NCBI GenBank assembly: GCA_007694165.1
Contig: RECE01000241.1
Span: 1 to 64,000, forward strand
Length of the DNA stretch: 64,000 bases
Direction of reading: 5' to 3'
Source: Bacteroidota bacterium
GTDB taxonomy: Bacteria; Bacteroidota; Bacteroidia; Bacteroidales; UBA7960
The notes beneath the pieces are model-generated. The model ran no database searches, had not been told where the DNA came from, and saw nothing but the letters and a program-made list of their open reading frames with translations. Position 1 is the first letter of the stretch. Every line of letters begins with the position of its first letter. This document shows, piece by piece, positions 53,803 through 62,843 of this stretch. The position numbers and the translations under genes were made by a program.

Positions 53803-54189
53803 TTAACGTTTGCTGAATTGGAATTTCTTCCTGGCTTTTTTCTGGCCGGGTTTCTTCCGTTCTACCATTCTGGGGTCACGACGCATAAGGCCTTTTGACT
53901 TGAGAGCCGGACGCCATTCGCCGTTGATTTCAACCAAAGCCCTGGAAATAGCAAGCCTGAGTGCTTCTGCCTGCCCTTTAATCCCACCACCATCAAGATT
54001 CGCCTTAAGGTCATATTTACCTTCATTTCCGGTAATTTGGAATGGTTGGTTAACGATGTATTGCAGAATAGAAGTAGTAAAATAATCTTTTACGTCTCTT
54101 TTGTTTACAGTAACCTGACCTGTGCCGGGCTTGAGATAAACTCTGGCAACAGCAGTTTTTCTTCTTCCTATAGTGTTAATAACTTCCAT
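53803..54189 (-). CDS. rpsI: Ribosomal protein S9 (uS9)
   Basis: Small-subunit protein, 128 residues. GRRKTAVARVYLKPGTG at the start and RRDPRMVERKKPGQKKARKKFQFSKR at the end; the C-terminal Lys-Arg tail reaches the P site. Two bases downstream of rplM, the standard rplM-rpsI pair. Confidence 0.98.
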   Translation of the reverse strand: MEVINTIGRRKTAVARVYLKPGTGQVTVNKRDVKDYFTTSILQYIVNQPFQITGNEGKYDLKANLDGGGIKGQAEALRLAISRALVEINGEWRPALKSKGLMRRDPRMVERKKPGQKKARKKFQFSKR

Positions 54190-54191
54190 GC

Positions 54192-54647
54192 TTACTTGAT
54201 TGTATTAAGGTTGATTGATTGTGGTTGTTGAGCCTGATGTGGGTGCTCAGAACCTGCGTATATATATACATTGCGCAAGAGGGCATCTCCCAGTTTGGTT
54301 TTGGGAAGCATACCTTTAACAGCCTTGCGAATAATTTCGGTAGGCCTTTTGTCAAGCATTTGCTTAACACTGGTAAAACGCTGACCCCCGGGGTAACCGG
54401 TATGGCGAACATATTGCTTCTGGTCCCACTTTTTGCCGGTGAGCTCAATCTTCTCGGCATTGATAATGATCACATTATCCCCGCAATCAACATGGGGCGT
54501 ATAGTTCACTTTATGCTTTCCGCGTACAATTTTGGCTACCTTACTGGCAAGACGGCCTAAAATATGCTTTTCTGCATCAACAATTACCCAGTCTTTGGTA
54601 ACTGTATCCTTGTTGGCAGAAACTGTTTTATAGCTTAATGTATCCAT
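54192..54647 (-). CDS. rplM: Ribosomal protein L13 (uL13)
   Basis: Large-subunit protein of early assembly, 151 residues. WVIVDAEKHILGRLASKVAK, then HVDCGDNVIIINAEKI and the final third with KGMLPKTKLG are the family blocks. First gene of the operon; a full-consensus promoter lies 67 bases upstream. Confidence 0.98.
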   Translation of the reverse strand: MDTLSYKTVSANKDTVTKDWVIVDAEKHILGRLASKVAKIVRGKHKVNYTPHVDCGDNVIIINAEKIELTGKKWDQKQYVRHTGYPGGQRFTSVKQMLDKRPTEIIRKAVKGMLPKTKLGDALLRNVYIYAGSEHPHQAQQPQSINLNTIK

Positions 54648-55002
54648 TTATTTGCTTAATTTGCTGTATTTGATTTTTTTATAGCACAAAATTCCCCTTT
54701 AGTAAGGGGGGTGCAAAGCTAAAACTAATTTTTAATTCGGGCAAATTTATTAACAATTAGTTGTTGATAAATTATTTATAAACATAGTGACAAAACGGTT
54801 CAATTTTTCAGGCTGCAAAGTTAGAAATTATTTCCTTTTGTTTTTCAACAATTTGCAAAATATTAATTCATCCCTGCAATCACTTTTAACACATATTTAA
54901 TCCAACAGATAACTATAAAGCTTTCAATTGTTTATTTTTGCACTGTTCTTTTTCAACAGAATCCTTTTATTAATCCCTGTATCCTGCAAAATCCCCCCAG
55001 AA
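54648..55002. other. Divergent intergenic region upstream of rplM and the DUF4105 gene
   Basis: No gene seen. Besides the rplM promoter, the rplM leader holds a small hairpin CCCCTTT/AAGGGG (about 54693-54710). On the plus strand TATTTTTG (54931-54938) is a -7 match 64 bases before the DUF4105 ATG. The middle is AT-rich. Confidence 0.5.
54714..54744 (-). promoter_or_regulatory. Promoter of the rplM-rpsI-rpsB-tsf operon
   Basis: Minus strand TTG (54742-54744), 20-base spacer, TAGCTTTG (54714-54721): full consensus match. Confidence 0.6.
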
Positions 55003-56268
55003 ATGAACCTCTCTCCACTCAAAATCATAATGCTGATGGTCGCCTTATGGCTCAGCTTGCCTCAAAGCAAAGCCATGACTCTTTCTCCCCATGCCGAAAT
55101 AACGATGCTCACGGCAAGCCCCGGCGATGAGCTTTACTCTGTATTCGGGCATAGTGCCCTGAGGGTTGTGGACAGGGAAAACAATCTTGACCTGGTATTC
55201 AATTATGGAACCTTTGATTTTGATACACCCAATTTCTACCTGCAGTTTACACGCGGAAAATTGCTTTACAAACTTTCTGTGGCTCCTATGGAATATTTTG
55301 TTCCCGAATACCGGTTTGAAGGAAGGGCAATATATGAACAGGTGCTCAATTTGAACCAGGTGCAAAAACAACAAGTCTTTGATTTTTTAATGATAAACCG
55401 ATTGCCGGAAAACGCCTATTATCATTACGATTTTTTTTATGACAATTGTGCAACCCGTATTCGCGACCTTGTGGATTATATTCTGGAGCCTGTATGGCCG
55501 GTTGAAAGTGAAATAAACGAGGAGTCCATTGCATTGATACGCTCCATGCTTGACTACGAATTTGATTACAAACCGGATCTGAAACCTTCGCGAACCTTCC
55601 GCGATTTGCTTCAGCCATTTCTTGTAACCATGCCCTGGAGTACATTTGGTATCGACCTTGCTTTGGGCCTTCCTGCTGACAAGGTGGCTACAGTTTGGGA
55701 TTTCATGTACCTGCCCGATGAAATGCTCATTGCTTTTGCGCTGGCACATCATGGCGACGGAAGACCCCTTGTATCGGAATACAGAATTATTATACCCAAA
55801 ACGGTGGAGCTTTCGCCTGCCTCAAAAATAACTCCCCAGATGGTAATGTGGCTTCTGGTATTGCTGGCACTGGCGAGTCTTTTCAGGGCAAAATGGTCAC
55901 TGATTTTTGACAAAATATTCTTCAATGTTTTGGGCATTACAGGTCTTGTTATTGTTTTTCTCTGGTTTTTTTCAGATCACATCACCACCAAAGCCAACCT
56001 GAATATCCTTTGGGCTATTCCAACACATCTGTATTTTATCTGGAGGGCCAATTATACCTCTTTGGGTGGTTCAGTAAAATGGTACTTCCGCTTTGTATCC
56101 TTTTTGTCATTGGGTTTACTGGTTTTATGGCCATTTATACCTCAGGCTTTCCATGGAGCATTTTTCCCCATTATACTTATTTCATTGCTGAAATCTCTTC
56201 CTTACGGATTTTCAATACCATTTATCTCAAAGCATCTGAAAGGAATTGCAGGCAATCAAATGTTTTGA
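55003..56268 (+). CDS. DUF4105-family membrane protein
   Basis: About 421 residues. A signal/anchor helix (about 5-22) leads to the DUF4105 region: LLTASPGDELYSVFGHSALRV-type block with GHSALRV, NYGTFDF, then FYDNCATRIRD holding the conserved Asn-Cys and a distal His/Asp pattern resembling a papain-like or NlpC/P60-like fold (inference). About five helices follow in the C-terminal third (from about residue 255). Function not known. Start ATG at 55003 is preferred; the track ORF start lies within the -7 region. Confidence 0.82.
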   Translation: MNLSPLKIIMLMVALWLSLPQSKAMTLSPHAEITMLTASPGDELYSVFGHSALRVVDRENNLDLVFNYGTFDFDTPNFYLQFTRGKLLYKLSVAPMEYFVPEYRFEGRAIYEQVLNLNQVQKQQVFDFLMINRLPENAYYHYDFFYDNCATRIRDLVDYILEPVWPVESEINEESIALIRSMLDYEFDYKPDLKPSRTFRDLLQPFLVTMPWSTFGIDLALGLPADKVATVWDFMYLPDEMLIAFALAHHGDGRPLVSEYRIIIPKTVELSPASKITPQMVMWLLVLLALASLFRAKWSLIFDKIFFNVLGITGLVIVFLWFFSDHITTKANLNILWAIPTHLYFIWRANYTSLGGSVKWYFRFVSFLSLGLLVLWPFIPQAFHGAFFPIILISLLKSLPYGFSIPFISKHLKGIAGNQMF

Positions 56269-56324
56269 ACAATAGAGTCAATTGCTTGTTTCTCAAAGTG
56301 TAATAACTAAAAAGCGCGACAATT

Positions 56325-57257
56325 ATGGTAAAGGGGCTTATTCAAGGTTTGCATCATGTTACCTCCTTTTCAGGAAGTGCAAAAAATAACATTCGTTTTT
56401 ATACGGAAATACTTGGATTACAATTCGTAAAAAAGACCGTTAATTATGACAGTCCGGATACCCTGCATCTTTATTATGGCGATAAAACCGGTAATCCTGG
56501 GAGTGTAACCACTTTTTTCCCATTTTCAGGCATCACACGTGGCAAAACCGGTAACAGTTCGGTAACATCCACCATGTTTTCCATTGGAGCTGATTCCATC
56601 GGATTCTGGACCAATCGGCTAAAAACTCACCAGGTCGATTTTCGCGGCCCATTTACACGTTTTGATGAAGAGTATATCTATTTTGATGATTTTGATGGCA
56701 TACAGGTAGAGCTTGTTGCCAATGCAGCAGATCTGCGTCCGGGTTGTTCTACCGCAGGTATCCCTGCTGAGCATGGCATCAAAGGCCTTTATTCCCTTAC
56801 ACTTAGTTATGCCTCTTCAGAACCCACCCAGGAGTTTCTAACCCGCCACATGAACCATCTGTTATTGAAGAGTGACTCTGACAGGAGCAGGCTATATTCG
56901 AAAGATAACCAACCCGGCAATTATATCGATCTGCTATCCAGACCCTCCATGCCCAATCACTTACCCGGAACAGGCACAGTGCATCATCTTGCTTTTCAAA
57001 CCAGTGATGAAACAAGCCAGGAAAAAATACGAACCCATCTTTACCGTGCAGGATTTCATCCCTCACCCGTAATGGATCGCCAGTACTTTAAATCTATCTA
57101 TTTTCGTGAACCCGGCGGAGTGTTAATGGAAATTGCCACGGCAGGACCCGGCTTTTTGATTGATGAAAGCCCCAATGAACTGGGAGAGAACCTTAAACTT
57201 CCTCATTGGCTTGAGGCCAAACGTGAGGAGATAGAAGCCGGTTTGGGAATGACTTAA
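56325..57257 (+). CDS. VOC-family ring-cleaving dioxygenase (MhqO/LinE-like)
   Basis: Cytoplasmic metalloenzyme of the vicinal oxygen chelate fold, 310 residues with two tandem modules (about 5-140 and 155-295). Probable metal ligands are the His of GLHHVTSF, the His of GTVHHLAF and the Glu of VLMEIATAGPG. Relatives cleave hydroquinone-type rings or remove quinones; whether this one does so is not known, and Bacteroidota forms are often listed simply as glyoxalase family. It stands alone, 56 bases after the DUF4105 gene, converging on the oxidoreductase. Confidence 0.82.
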   Translation: MVKGLIQGLHHVTSFSGSAKNNIRFYTEILGLQFVKKTVNYDSPDTLHLYYGDKTGNPGSVTTFFPFSGITRGKTGNSSVTSTMFSIGADSIGFWTNRLKTHQVDFRGPFTRFDEEYIYFDDFDGIQVELVANAADLRPGCSTAGIPAEHGIKGLYSLTLSYASSEPTQEFLTRHMNHLLLKSDSDRSRLYSKDNQPGNYIDLLSRPSMPNHLPGTGTVHHLAFQTSDETSQEKIRTHLYRAGFHPSPVMDRQYFKSIYFREPGGVLMEIATAGPGFLIDESPNELGENLKLPHWLEAKREEIEAGLGMT

Positions 57258-57286
57258 TTTTTGGCATCCTTATGTAACTGCGGTTT

Positions 57287-58237
57287 TTATCCTGCAGCCA
57301 GGGGATGATACTCTCCTCTGAGCCCCACCGGATTAGCATTCCTGATTTCGTAAGCAATAGAAATACTGGGCCTTACGGTATCCAACCCAAAACCATCCCC
57401 CTGAAGAATGTGATTGTAGCTCTGAGTATGCAAATCGGTAAAGCCTCCACTGAACTCAAACTCTTCACCATTTAGGGTCAAAGAACGGTATGTGTGTTGT
57501 CCTTTGGCTTTTACTTCAGAGGGTAAATCGCTGCTGTTTACACTGAGAAACCATCTTACACGTGCTTTTTCGAGTGACAAAAACCCTGCGGCTTTGTCCC
57601 GCTGGCTTACATGTACAATGTTCTCCTTAACAGAACCAAAAATCCAGGTAAGCATGTCGAAAAAATGAATACCTATATTGGTGCCTACACCTCCTGATTT
57701 TTCAGTATTTCCTTTCCAGGAATAAAAATACCAGGAACCTCTTGAAGTGATATAGGAAAGATCAATGTCATAGATTTTATCGGCAGGCCCATTGTCAATT
57801 CGTTCTTTTAGCTGAGCAACAGCAGGATGGTGCCTGAGTTGCAAGATGTTAAAAATCTTTTTCCCGGTTTCCTTTTCTATTTCAGCCAGGGCATCTACAT
57901 TCCAGGGGTTTAGTACCAATGGTTTTTCGCAAATAGCATGGGCCTGGTTGCGCAGACACATTCTAATGTGCGAATCATGCAAATAATTGGGTGAGCAGAT
58001 ACTCACATAATCCATAGCATATTCCCCTTTTTTTCGAAGCTTATCCATGTGTCTGTCAAATCTTTCCGGTTCGGTAAAGAAATCTGCTTCAGGGAAGTAA
58101 CTATCAATAACTCCTACACTATCAAAAGGATCCAGTGCGGCAATCAGATTATTATTGGTTTCCTTTATTGCTTTCATGTGCCGGGGTGCTATATAACCAG
58201 CAGCACCTATCAATCCAAATTGTACAGGACGGTTCAT
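57287..58237 (-). CDS. Gfo/Idh/MocA oxidoreductase, WlbA/WbpB-like
   Basis: NAD(P)-dependent sugar dehydrogenase, 316 residues. Rossmann start FGLIGAAGYIAPRHMKAI, ICEKPLVLN (the conserved EKP Lys) and KSGGVGTNIGIHFFDML with the active-site His. The C-terminal region and the GSWYFYSWKGN block resemble WlbA/WbpB, which oxidise UDP-GlcNAcA at C3 on the route to 2,3-diamino sugars. Partners of that route (WbpE/WbpD-like aminotransferase and acetyltransferase) are not in the window, so the substrate is an inference. Confidence 0.85.
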   Translation of the reverse strand: MNRPVQFGLIGAAGYIAPRHMKAIKETNNNLIAALDPFDSVGVIDSYFPEADFFTEPERFDRHMDKLRKKGEYAMDYVSICSPNYLHDSHIRMCLRNQAHAICEKPLVLNPWNVDALAEIEKETGKKIFNILQLRHHPAVAQLKERIDNGPADKIYDIDLSYITSRGSWYFYSWKGNTEKSGGVGTNIGIHFFDMLTWIFGSVKENIVHVSQRDKAAGFLSLEKARVRWFLSVNSSDLPSEVKAKGQHTYRSLTLNGEEFEFSGGFTDLHTQSYNHILQGDGFGLDTVRPSISIAYEIRNANPVGLRGEYHPLAAG

Positions 58238-58632
58238 TGGAAAAAAATTGTTTTAAAGTAATTAGCTTCGCTGAGAACGATGTGACATACAGTAATCATG
58301 GTTGTTGTTAAAGAAACACTTCCACAGACGGATATACATAATTCACTGGTTGTTGTATCACAATAACGCTTATTATGAATGATTTATCCTTTATTGCCTC
58401 CCCTATTCTATCTTTCTTTCCCATCACGCTATCATATTGCCAGATAACACATCTAAAAAATCAGTTCACAAAAGTATAAATTTTTAGGTGAGTTTCGTCG
58501 TCAAAACAATATCTTTGCACCGGAATAGCATTGCAATAAGGTTTTAGATGAGCATATTTCATAGCTCGGTTATAAAAAGAACGTTTTATATCTATAATAT
58601 TAATTGTATATTTGACAATCATATGAGGTTTT
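58238..58632. other. Intergenic region upstream of upxY
   Basis: No gene seen in 395 bases. Two plus-strand -7 matches, TATCTTTG (58510-58517) and TATATTTG (58607-58614), lie ahead of upxY; only the first leaves room for a normal leader. I looked for the long inverted repeats that bound invertible capsule promoters in Bacteroides and did not find any. Confidence 0.5.
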
Positions 58633-59145
58633 ATGCGCAAGAAAAAATGGTTAGCACTATATACACGGCCAAGATTTGAAAAGAAGATCTATAAGATTTT
58701 AAATGAAAAAAATATCACCTGCTACCTGCCGCTGGTAAAAACTATGCGCCAATGGACTGACCGCCGCAAATGGGTAGAAGTGCCATTGTTTAGTTCATAC
58801 CTGTTTGTGCAAATTGATGATTTATCTTTTACGGAAGTCCTCAATACACCAGGAGCATTACGATTTATAAGTTTTGATGGAAAAGTAGTAGAAATCCCGG
58901 AAAAAGAAATAGACAATATAAAATGGGTGCTTTCTACCGATATCATCACCAATCCACTGGAGGAAAAAATTCCATCAGGAAGTCATGTGCAGATAGTAAA
59001 AGGTCCTTTAAGCGGATTATCAGCGGAAATGGTCAATTACAATAACAAGAATATAATTATTGTCAGAATAGATCAGTTGGATAAAACCTTTGAAATACAT
59101 ATCCCTCGAAATCATGTAAAGCTGGTTAAGGAACAGGCTAAGTAA
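58633..59145 (+). CDS. UpxY-family NusG-like antiterminator
   Basis: Specialised NusG paralogue, 170 residues: NGN domain (about 5-105) starting WLALYTRPRFEKKIYKIL, KOW-type C-terminal domain (about 115-165; PLSGLSAEMVNYNNKNIIIVRI). In Bacteroides such proteins let RNA polymerase read through long capsule operons and stand first in them. Here it is followed by one sugar transferase and then by unrelated genes, so the operon is very short or its remainder is elsewhere. Confidence 0.9.
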   Translation: MRKKKWLALYTRPRFEKKIYKILNEKNITCYLPLVKTMRQWTDRRKWVEVPLFSSYLFVQIDDLSFTEVLNTPGALRFISFDGKVVEIPEKEIDNIKWVLSTDIITNPLEEKIPSGSHVQIVKGPLSGLSAEMVNYNNKNIIIVRIDQLDKTFEIHIPRNHVKLVKEQAK

Positions 59146-59166
59146 TGAGATGCTTTATTTTACGTG

Positions 59167-59182
59167 AAACGCTTAAGCGTTT
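59167..59182. promoter_or_regulatory. 16-base perfect palindrome, possible operator
   Basis: AAACGCTTAAGCGTTT, perfectly self-complementary, in the spacer between upxY and the sugar transferase. A -7 match TAATTTTG (59199-59206) lies 16 bases downstream, so a bound regulator would sit over the promoter. It could also form a small RNA hairpin with a TTAA loop, but no T run follows. Confidence 0.45.
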
Positions 59183-59330
59183 ATAAGGATCTTATTGATA
59201 ATTTTGCGTACCATGCCCGTGCTTATTTTCCAAACAAACAGCAGCAATGTGCATACCAGCGGAAATTAACGATGAACTGAGGAGGGATTAATTTGGGGGT
59301 TACAGTATAAAAAGGGATAAACTAGTTGAT

Positions 59331-60440
59331 ATGGCAGAGAAGCTGTTTTTAAAAGATGAATTATTGACCAAGACCCATTTGAATGGCAGCGGGGATAGAA
59401 GTCATCTGGAAAATAAAATACGGGTGGAGGCAGGAGATGGGGTCTTAAAATTGATTAATACGTATGTTGATGTAAACCTATCCAGTACACAGGTATTTAG
59501 TACTTCAACCGTATTTAACATAGAGAAGTTTGAAAAAAAGGAGATATCCTCTGTAGTTAATCTCAAAAGAATTAACGACTTAAGAAGAATCAACAAATTT
59601 TTTGAAGCTATCAATGAAAACATCGCCTACGGAACGATTTTTATTGGGTGTTCCGAAACGCTTGAACTTCGGAAAAAGAGACTTCTCAATAAATTTCCCG
59701 GGGTAGTCAACCGCTTATACCTGGCCGGAGACTACATATTCAAAAGAGTTTTTCCTAAATTACCCCTTACCAAACAGGTTTATTTTGCACTTACCGGTGG
59801 GAGAAATCGTGTCATAAGCAGGGCCGAAACCCTTGGAAGGCTTTATTCATGTGGGTTTGAAGTAATTCATGAAGAAACACACGGGTATCTTTACTATTTT
59901 GTTGCCCGCAAGGTGAAACCCCCGGCCTATGATTTGTCACCCTCCTATGGGCCTGTCTTTGCCATGGAGCGATCAGGTAAATATGGTAAGAAAATAAAAG
60001 TATATAAATTTCGCACCATGTACCCTTATTCGGAATACCTTCAAAAATATGTGTACGAAAAGCATAAGCTGGATAATGGGGGCAAATTCAATAATGATTT
60101 CAGAATAACAGCAACAGGAGAATTTATGCGCAAATTCTGGATAGATGAATTACCCATGCTTTTTAATTTGTTGAAACTCCAACTCAAACTGGTGGGAGTC
60201 AGGCCTCTTAGCAGGCAGTATCAAAGTCTTTATCCTTCTCAATTGCTCGAATTGAGACATAAGTTCAAACCTGGTCTTGTGCCCCCATATTATGCCGATA
60301 TGCCCTCAAATTTTGAAGAAATCATATCCTCTGAAGAAAGATACCTTGAGAGTTATCAGAAAAACCCCTGGATTACAGATTTCCGGTATTTCTGGAAGGC
60401 TTTTTTTAATATTGTGTTTCGCAATGCCCGCAGCAAATAG
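59331..60440 (+). CDS. Sugar transferase domain protein without the usual membrane helix
   Basis: 369 residues. The C-terminal half is a bacterial sugar transferase catalytic domain (PF02397-like): YGPVFAMERSGKYGKKIKVYKFRTM (here about 208-231), then ITATGEFMRKFWIDELPMLFN and VGVRPLSRQY. Such enzymes move a sugar phosphate to undecaprenyl phosphate at the membrane. The re-entrant helix normally just before this domain is not seen, and the N-terminal 200 residues are soluble-looking and not recognised (KLFLKDELLTKTHLNG...). Following upxY, it probably starts surface glycan synthesis (inference). Confidence 0.8.
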   Translation: MAEKLFLKDELLTKTHLNGSGDRSHLENKIRVEAGDGVLKLINTYVDVNLSSTQVFSTSTVFNIEKFEKKEISSVVNLKRINDLRRINKFFEAINENIAYGTIFIGCSETLELRKKRLLNKFPGVVNRLYLAGDYIFKRVFPKLPLTKQVYFALTGGRNRVISRAETLGRLYSCGFEVIHEETHGYLYYFVARKVKPPAYDLSPSYGPVFAMERSGKYGKKIKVYKFRTMYPYSEYLQKYVYEKHKLDNGGKFNNDFRITATGEFMRKFWIDELPMLFNLLKLQLKLVGVRPLSRQYQSLYPSQLLELRHKFKPGLVPPYYADMPSNFEEIISSEERYLESYQKNPWITDFRYFWKAFFNIVFRNARSK

Positions 60441-60473
60441 GCTTTGCCAACCTGCAACAGATATTCGCATGTA

Positions 60474-61226
60474 TCAGGGAAAAAACAGCAGCTTAATTCC
60501 CGCGATAATTATCACTGCAATGAGTACATACCTGACAAATGCACTTCCCCAGCTCACCGCATATTTACTGGCAAAATAAGCTCCTATGCTGTTTCCCAGT
60601 GCCAGTACAAGTCCTGCACGAATATCAATTTGCCCCTGAATCACAAAAACAGCAAGGGCAAAGGGAGTAAATATCAGGTTGATAAACACTTTGAGAGCAT
60701 TTGCCCTTACCAGATCATACCCCGCAGTCAGTACCAGGGCACTGAGTAAAAAGATTCCCACACCTGCCTGAATAAACCCTCCGTAGGCTCCAATAAAAAA
60801 GAAGATAATAAACTGTAAAACAGGATAACTTTTGATTTCGTCATGAGCAGCACCCTTTAACCATCTGGAAGGTTTCATCCATAGGGGAACAAGCATAATG
60901 AGTAAAACAATGGCTACAGTAATTTCCACAGCCCGTTCATGCAATTCGAGCACAATCATTGCACCGGTTATTGAACCCAATATGCTGGGTATAGCCACCC
61001 TGAATCCCATTTTAACATCCAGAACATTCTGGCGTTTAAAATTTATGGTGCTGACTATATTCTGAAAAAATATTCCAATGCGGTTGGTTCCGTTGGCAAC
61101 ATTGGCAGGAAGTCCAATAAATATTAAAATAGGAAGGCTGATAAGCGAACCGCTACCTGCAAGGGTGTTAATAATTCCGCAAACAATACCGGCAATAAAA
61201 ACCAGGAGAATATGTTCCCAGGACAT
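60474..61226 (-). CDS. TSUP (TauE/SafE) family permease
   Basis: Inner-membrane transporter of 250 residues with about seven to eight helices. Family blocks: AGIVCGIINTLAGSGSLISLPILIF and NRIGIFFQNIVSTINF, with a second half holding GAYGGFIQAGVGIFLL. Family members export sulfoacetate, sulfite or other small organic anions; no sulfur genes lie nearby. It converges on the sugar transferase gene and is 47 bases downstream of the flippase-like gene. Confidence 0.9.
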   Translation of the reverse strand: MSWEHILLVFIAGIVCGIINTLAGSGSLISLPILIFIGLPANVANGTNRIGIFFQNIVSTINFKRQNVLDVKMGFRVAIPSILGSITGAMIVLELHERAVEITVAIVLLIMLVPLWMKPSRWLKGAAHDEIKSYPVLQFIIFFFIGAYGGFIQAGVGIFLLSALVLTAGYDLVRANALKVFINLIFTPFALAVFVIQGQIDIRAGLVLALGNSIGAYFASKYAVSWGSAFVRYVLIAVIIIAGIKLLFFP

Positions 61227-61273
61227 AATTGTGAGTTTTGAGTAGCAAAAGTATTAGAATTCTGTTTAAAATG

Positions 61274-62380
61274 CTAAACAGGTTTCTCTGTATTGTTTTC
61301 AGAAGGAACAGAAATGATTTGTCCCGGTTTTTTGCTTTTGGAATACACCCGTTTTAACCAATGAGGCAATACAATAACACCAATAAAAAGATAGGGATAA
61401 TAACTGATAATTCTCCACATCAAACTCAGGGCGGGTGTTAATCCCTGCGGGATAAATTCGCCAAGAAACCCGGAAAACACAAACTCCGCTACTCCACTTC
61501 CTCCGGGAGTAGGACTAATAAGCAGAATGACCCACATAACCAGCTGACGGGCAAATATTAAAAACTGATCTCCTCCTGATACAAATGCCAGAATCAAAAA
61601 GTTTACCACCAGGAATCGACCTGTCCAGGAAAAAAAAGTTCCTGCAAAAGCTTTGATCCAGAAAATTACCGGCTTGCCCTTCATCTCACGGGAAGTAATA
61701 ATGATTTCATTGCCTGTTTCTGCTGCTTTCTTTCTCCATTTTCGCAGAAAAGGGAGTTTAAACACGGTTAGCAGGATCATTTTAAACCCGCGGGGGTTGA
61801 GAAACACACCATAAATGATGATGCTGGTTAATACCAGGATGAACAGATATCCAATAATAAAGATTCCCTGGGTTCCGAATTTTGTGTTGAAAAATATATA
61901 TTCACCCTCTGTGGTAAACAAATACTGTGTTCCCACTATGATGATAAATATCGGCACCATCAATATATAGAAGAGCTCATCCAGGAAAGCAGTAATGAGA
62001 ACAATGGCCGTTGTGCGGCCCATGCTTACACCCTCTTTGTTGACAATATACAGGGCAATGGCGGAGCCACCGATTATAGAAGGAGTAATTGCGCTGGCAA
62101 ATTCCCATAGCATGATTACATCAAAACTTCTCCTCCAGCTTATCTGCCCATCAGTCAGAACCCTGATGCGATACATGTAGCCTACATCGCGCACCACCAT
62201 CATTAGTAAAGCCATAAAAATGAAAAAGTAAGATTGCCATACCCAGTTGATCCCGGTAAAAGCCTCTCTGTCAAAACTTCTGACAAACATAAATGTAGCT
62301 ACACCCAAACCAAGCAGTATGGGAATAATGATTTTGCGGAATCTGAAATATGACAGTACTTTTTTCTGCTGATGGTCCAT
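61274..62380 (-). CDS. Lysylphosphatidylglycerol synthase-type (UPF0104) membrane protein
   Basis: 368 residues with about eight to nine hydrophobic helices and the family blocks TPSIIGGSAIALYIVNKEGVSMG and SPTPGGSGVAEFVF. Second member of this family in the window, clearly diverged from the one at 9.7 kb. Members often accompany lipid-linked glycan synthesis; substrate unknown. The C-terminus is Lys/Ser-rich and cytoplasmic. It is probably read together with the TSUP gene. Confidence 0.82.
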   Translation of the reverse strand: MDHQQKKVLSYFRFRKIIIPILLGLGVATFMFVRSFDREAFTGINWVWQSYFFIFMALLMMVVRDVGYMYRIRVLTDGQISWRRSFDVIMLWEFASAITPSIIGGSAIALYIVNKEGVSMGRTTAIVLITAFLDELFYILMVPIFIIIVGTQYLFTTEGEYIFFNTKFGTQGIFIIGYLFILVLTSIIIYGVFLNPRGFKMILLTVFKLPFLRKWRKKAAETGNEIIITSREMKGKPVIFWIKAFAGTFFSWTGRFLVVNFLILAFVSGGDQFLIFARQLVMWVILLISPTPGGSGVAEFVFSGFLGEFIPQGLTPALSLMWRIISYYPYLFIGVIVLPHWLKRVYSKSKKPGQIISVPSENNTEKPV

Positions 62381-62843
62381 ACAACTTTACTAATCTATTC
62401 TTTAGAACATGCAACCCTGCAATAAGTTGCTTCAAAGCGCAAAATTAAAATAATCAAACCATTAACTGCCCTATTCTTCATTAAATAAACCCAAAAACAA
62501 TGAACGGAAGAGAAACCCGGCAGCAGGACAAGTAACAGTGGCTGAATAATTGTTTTTTCCATTGGAAAACAATTGACTTGCCGCACCCAAATCTGCGGAA
62601 AGGGTTGTATGGGTGAAAAGCAAATCAATCCCGAAAGTAGGTTTGGGCGTTACCCGGTGGAAAAGTTCAAGCATTGCGCCATTATGTCGCTTTGTTGCCT
62701 TTTTTTGTTGTTTTTGCGCCACATTGTCATTTTTCGGGGTTGAAAATAAGAAAAAATCGTGGTGGAATACAATTTGAATACCCCAGGAACAAATGAGACA
62801 AACAAGTAAATTCTATTAACAATAAAAACAGGAGACCCTTATT
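62381..62843. other. Intergenic region between the flippase-like gene and hsp20
   Basis: 463 bases without a convincing gene. Two overlapping minus-strand ORFs (62395-62628, 62471-62722) lack family features. A dyad AATTGTTTTTTCCA / TGGAAAACAATT (62548-62574) has a 2-base bulge. No CIRCE (HrcA) element was seen ahead of hsp20. Confidence 0.5.

Noticed and set aside
50351-54647. Ribosomal protein operon as a novel system
   Set aside because: Gene order rplM-rpsI-rpsB-tsf with pyrH-frr next is the common bacterial arrangement; only the S2 tail and the pyrH leader are notable.
58238-58632. Invertible capsule-type promoter ahead of upxY
   Set aside because: No pair of long inverted repeats was found in the spacer.
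62471-62722. 83-residue minus-strand ORF between the flippase-like gene and hsp20
   Set aside because: GTG start, no family resemblance, overlaps another short ORF and a dyad; not convincing as a gene.
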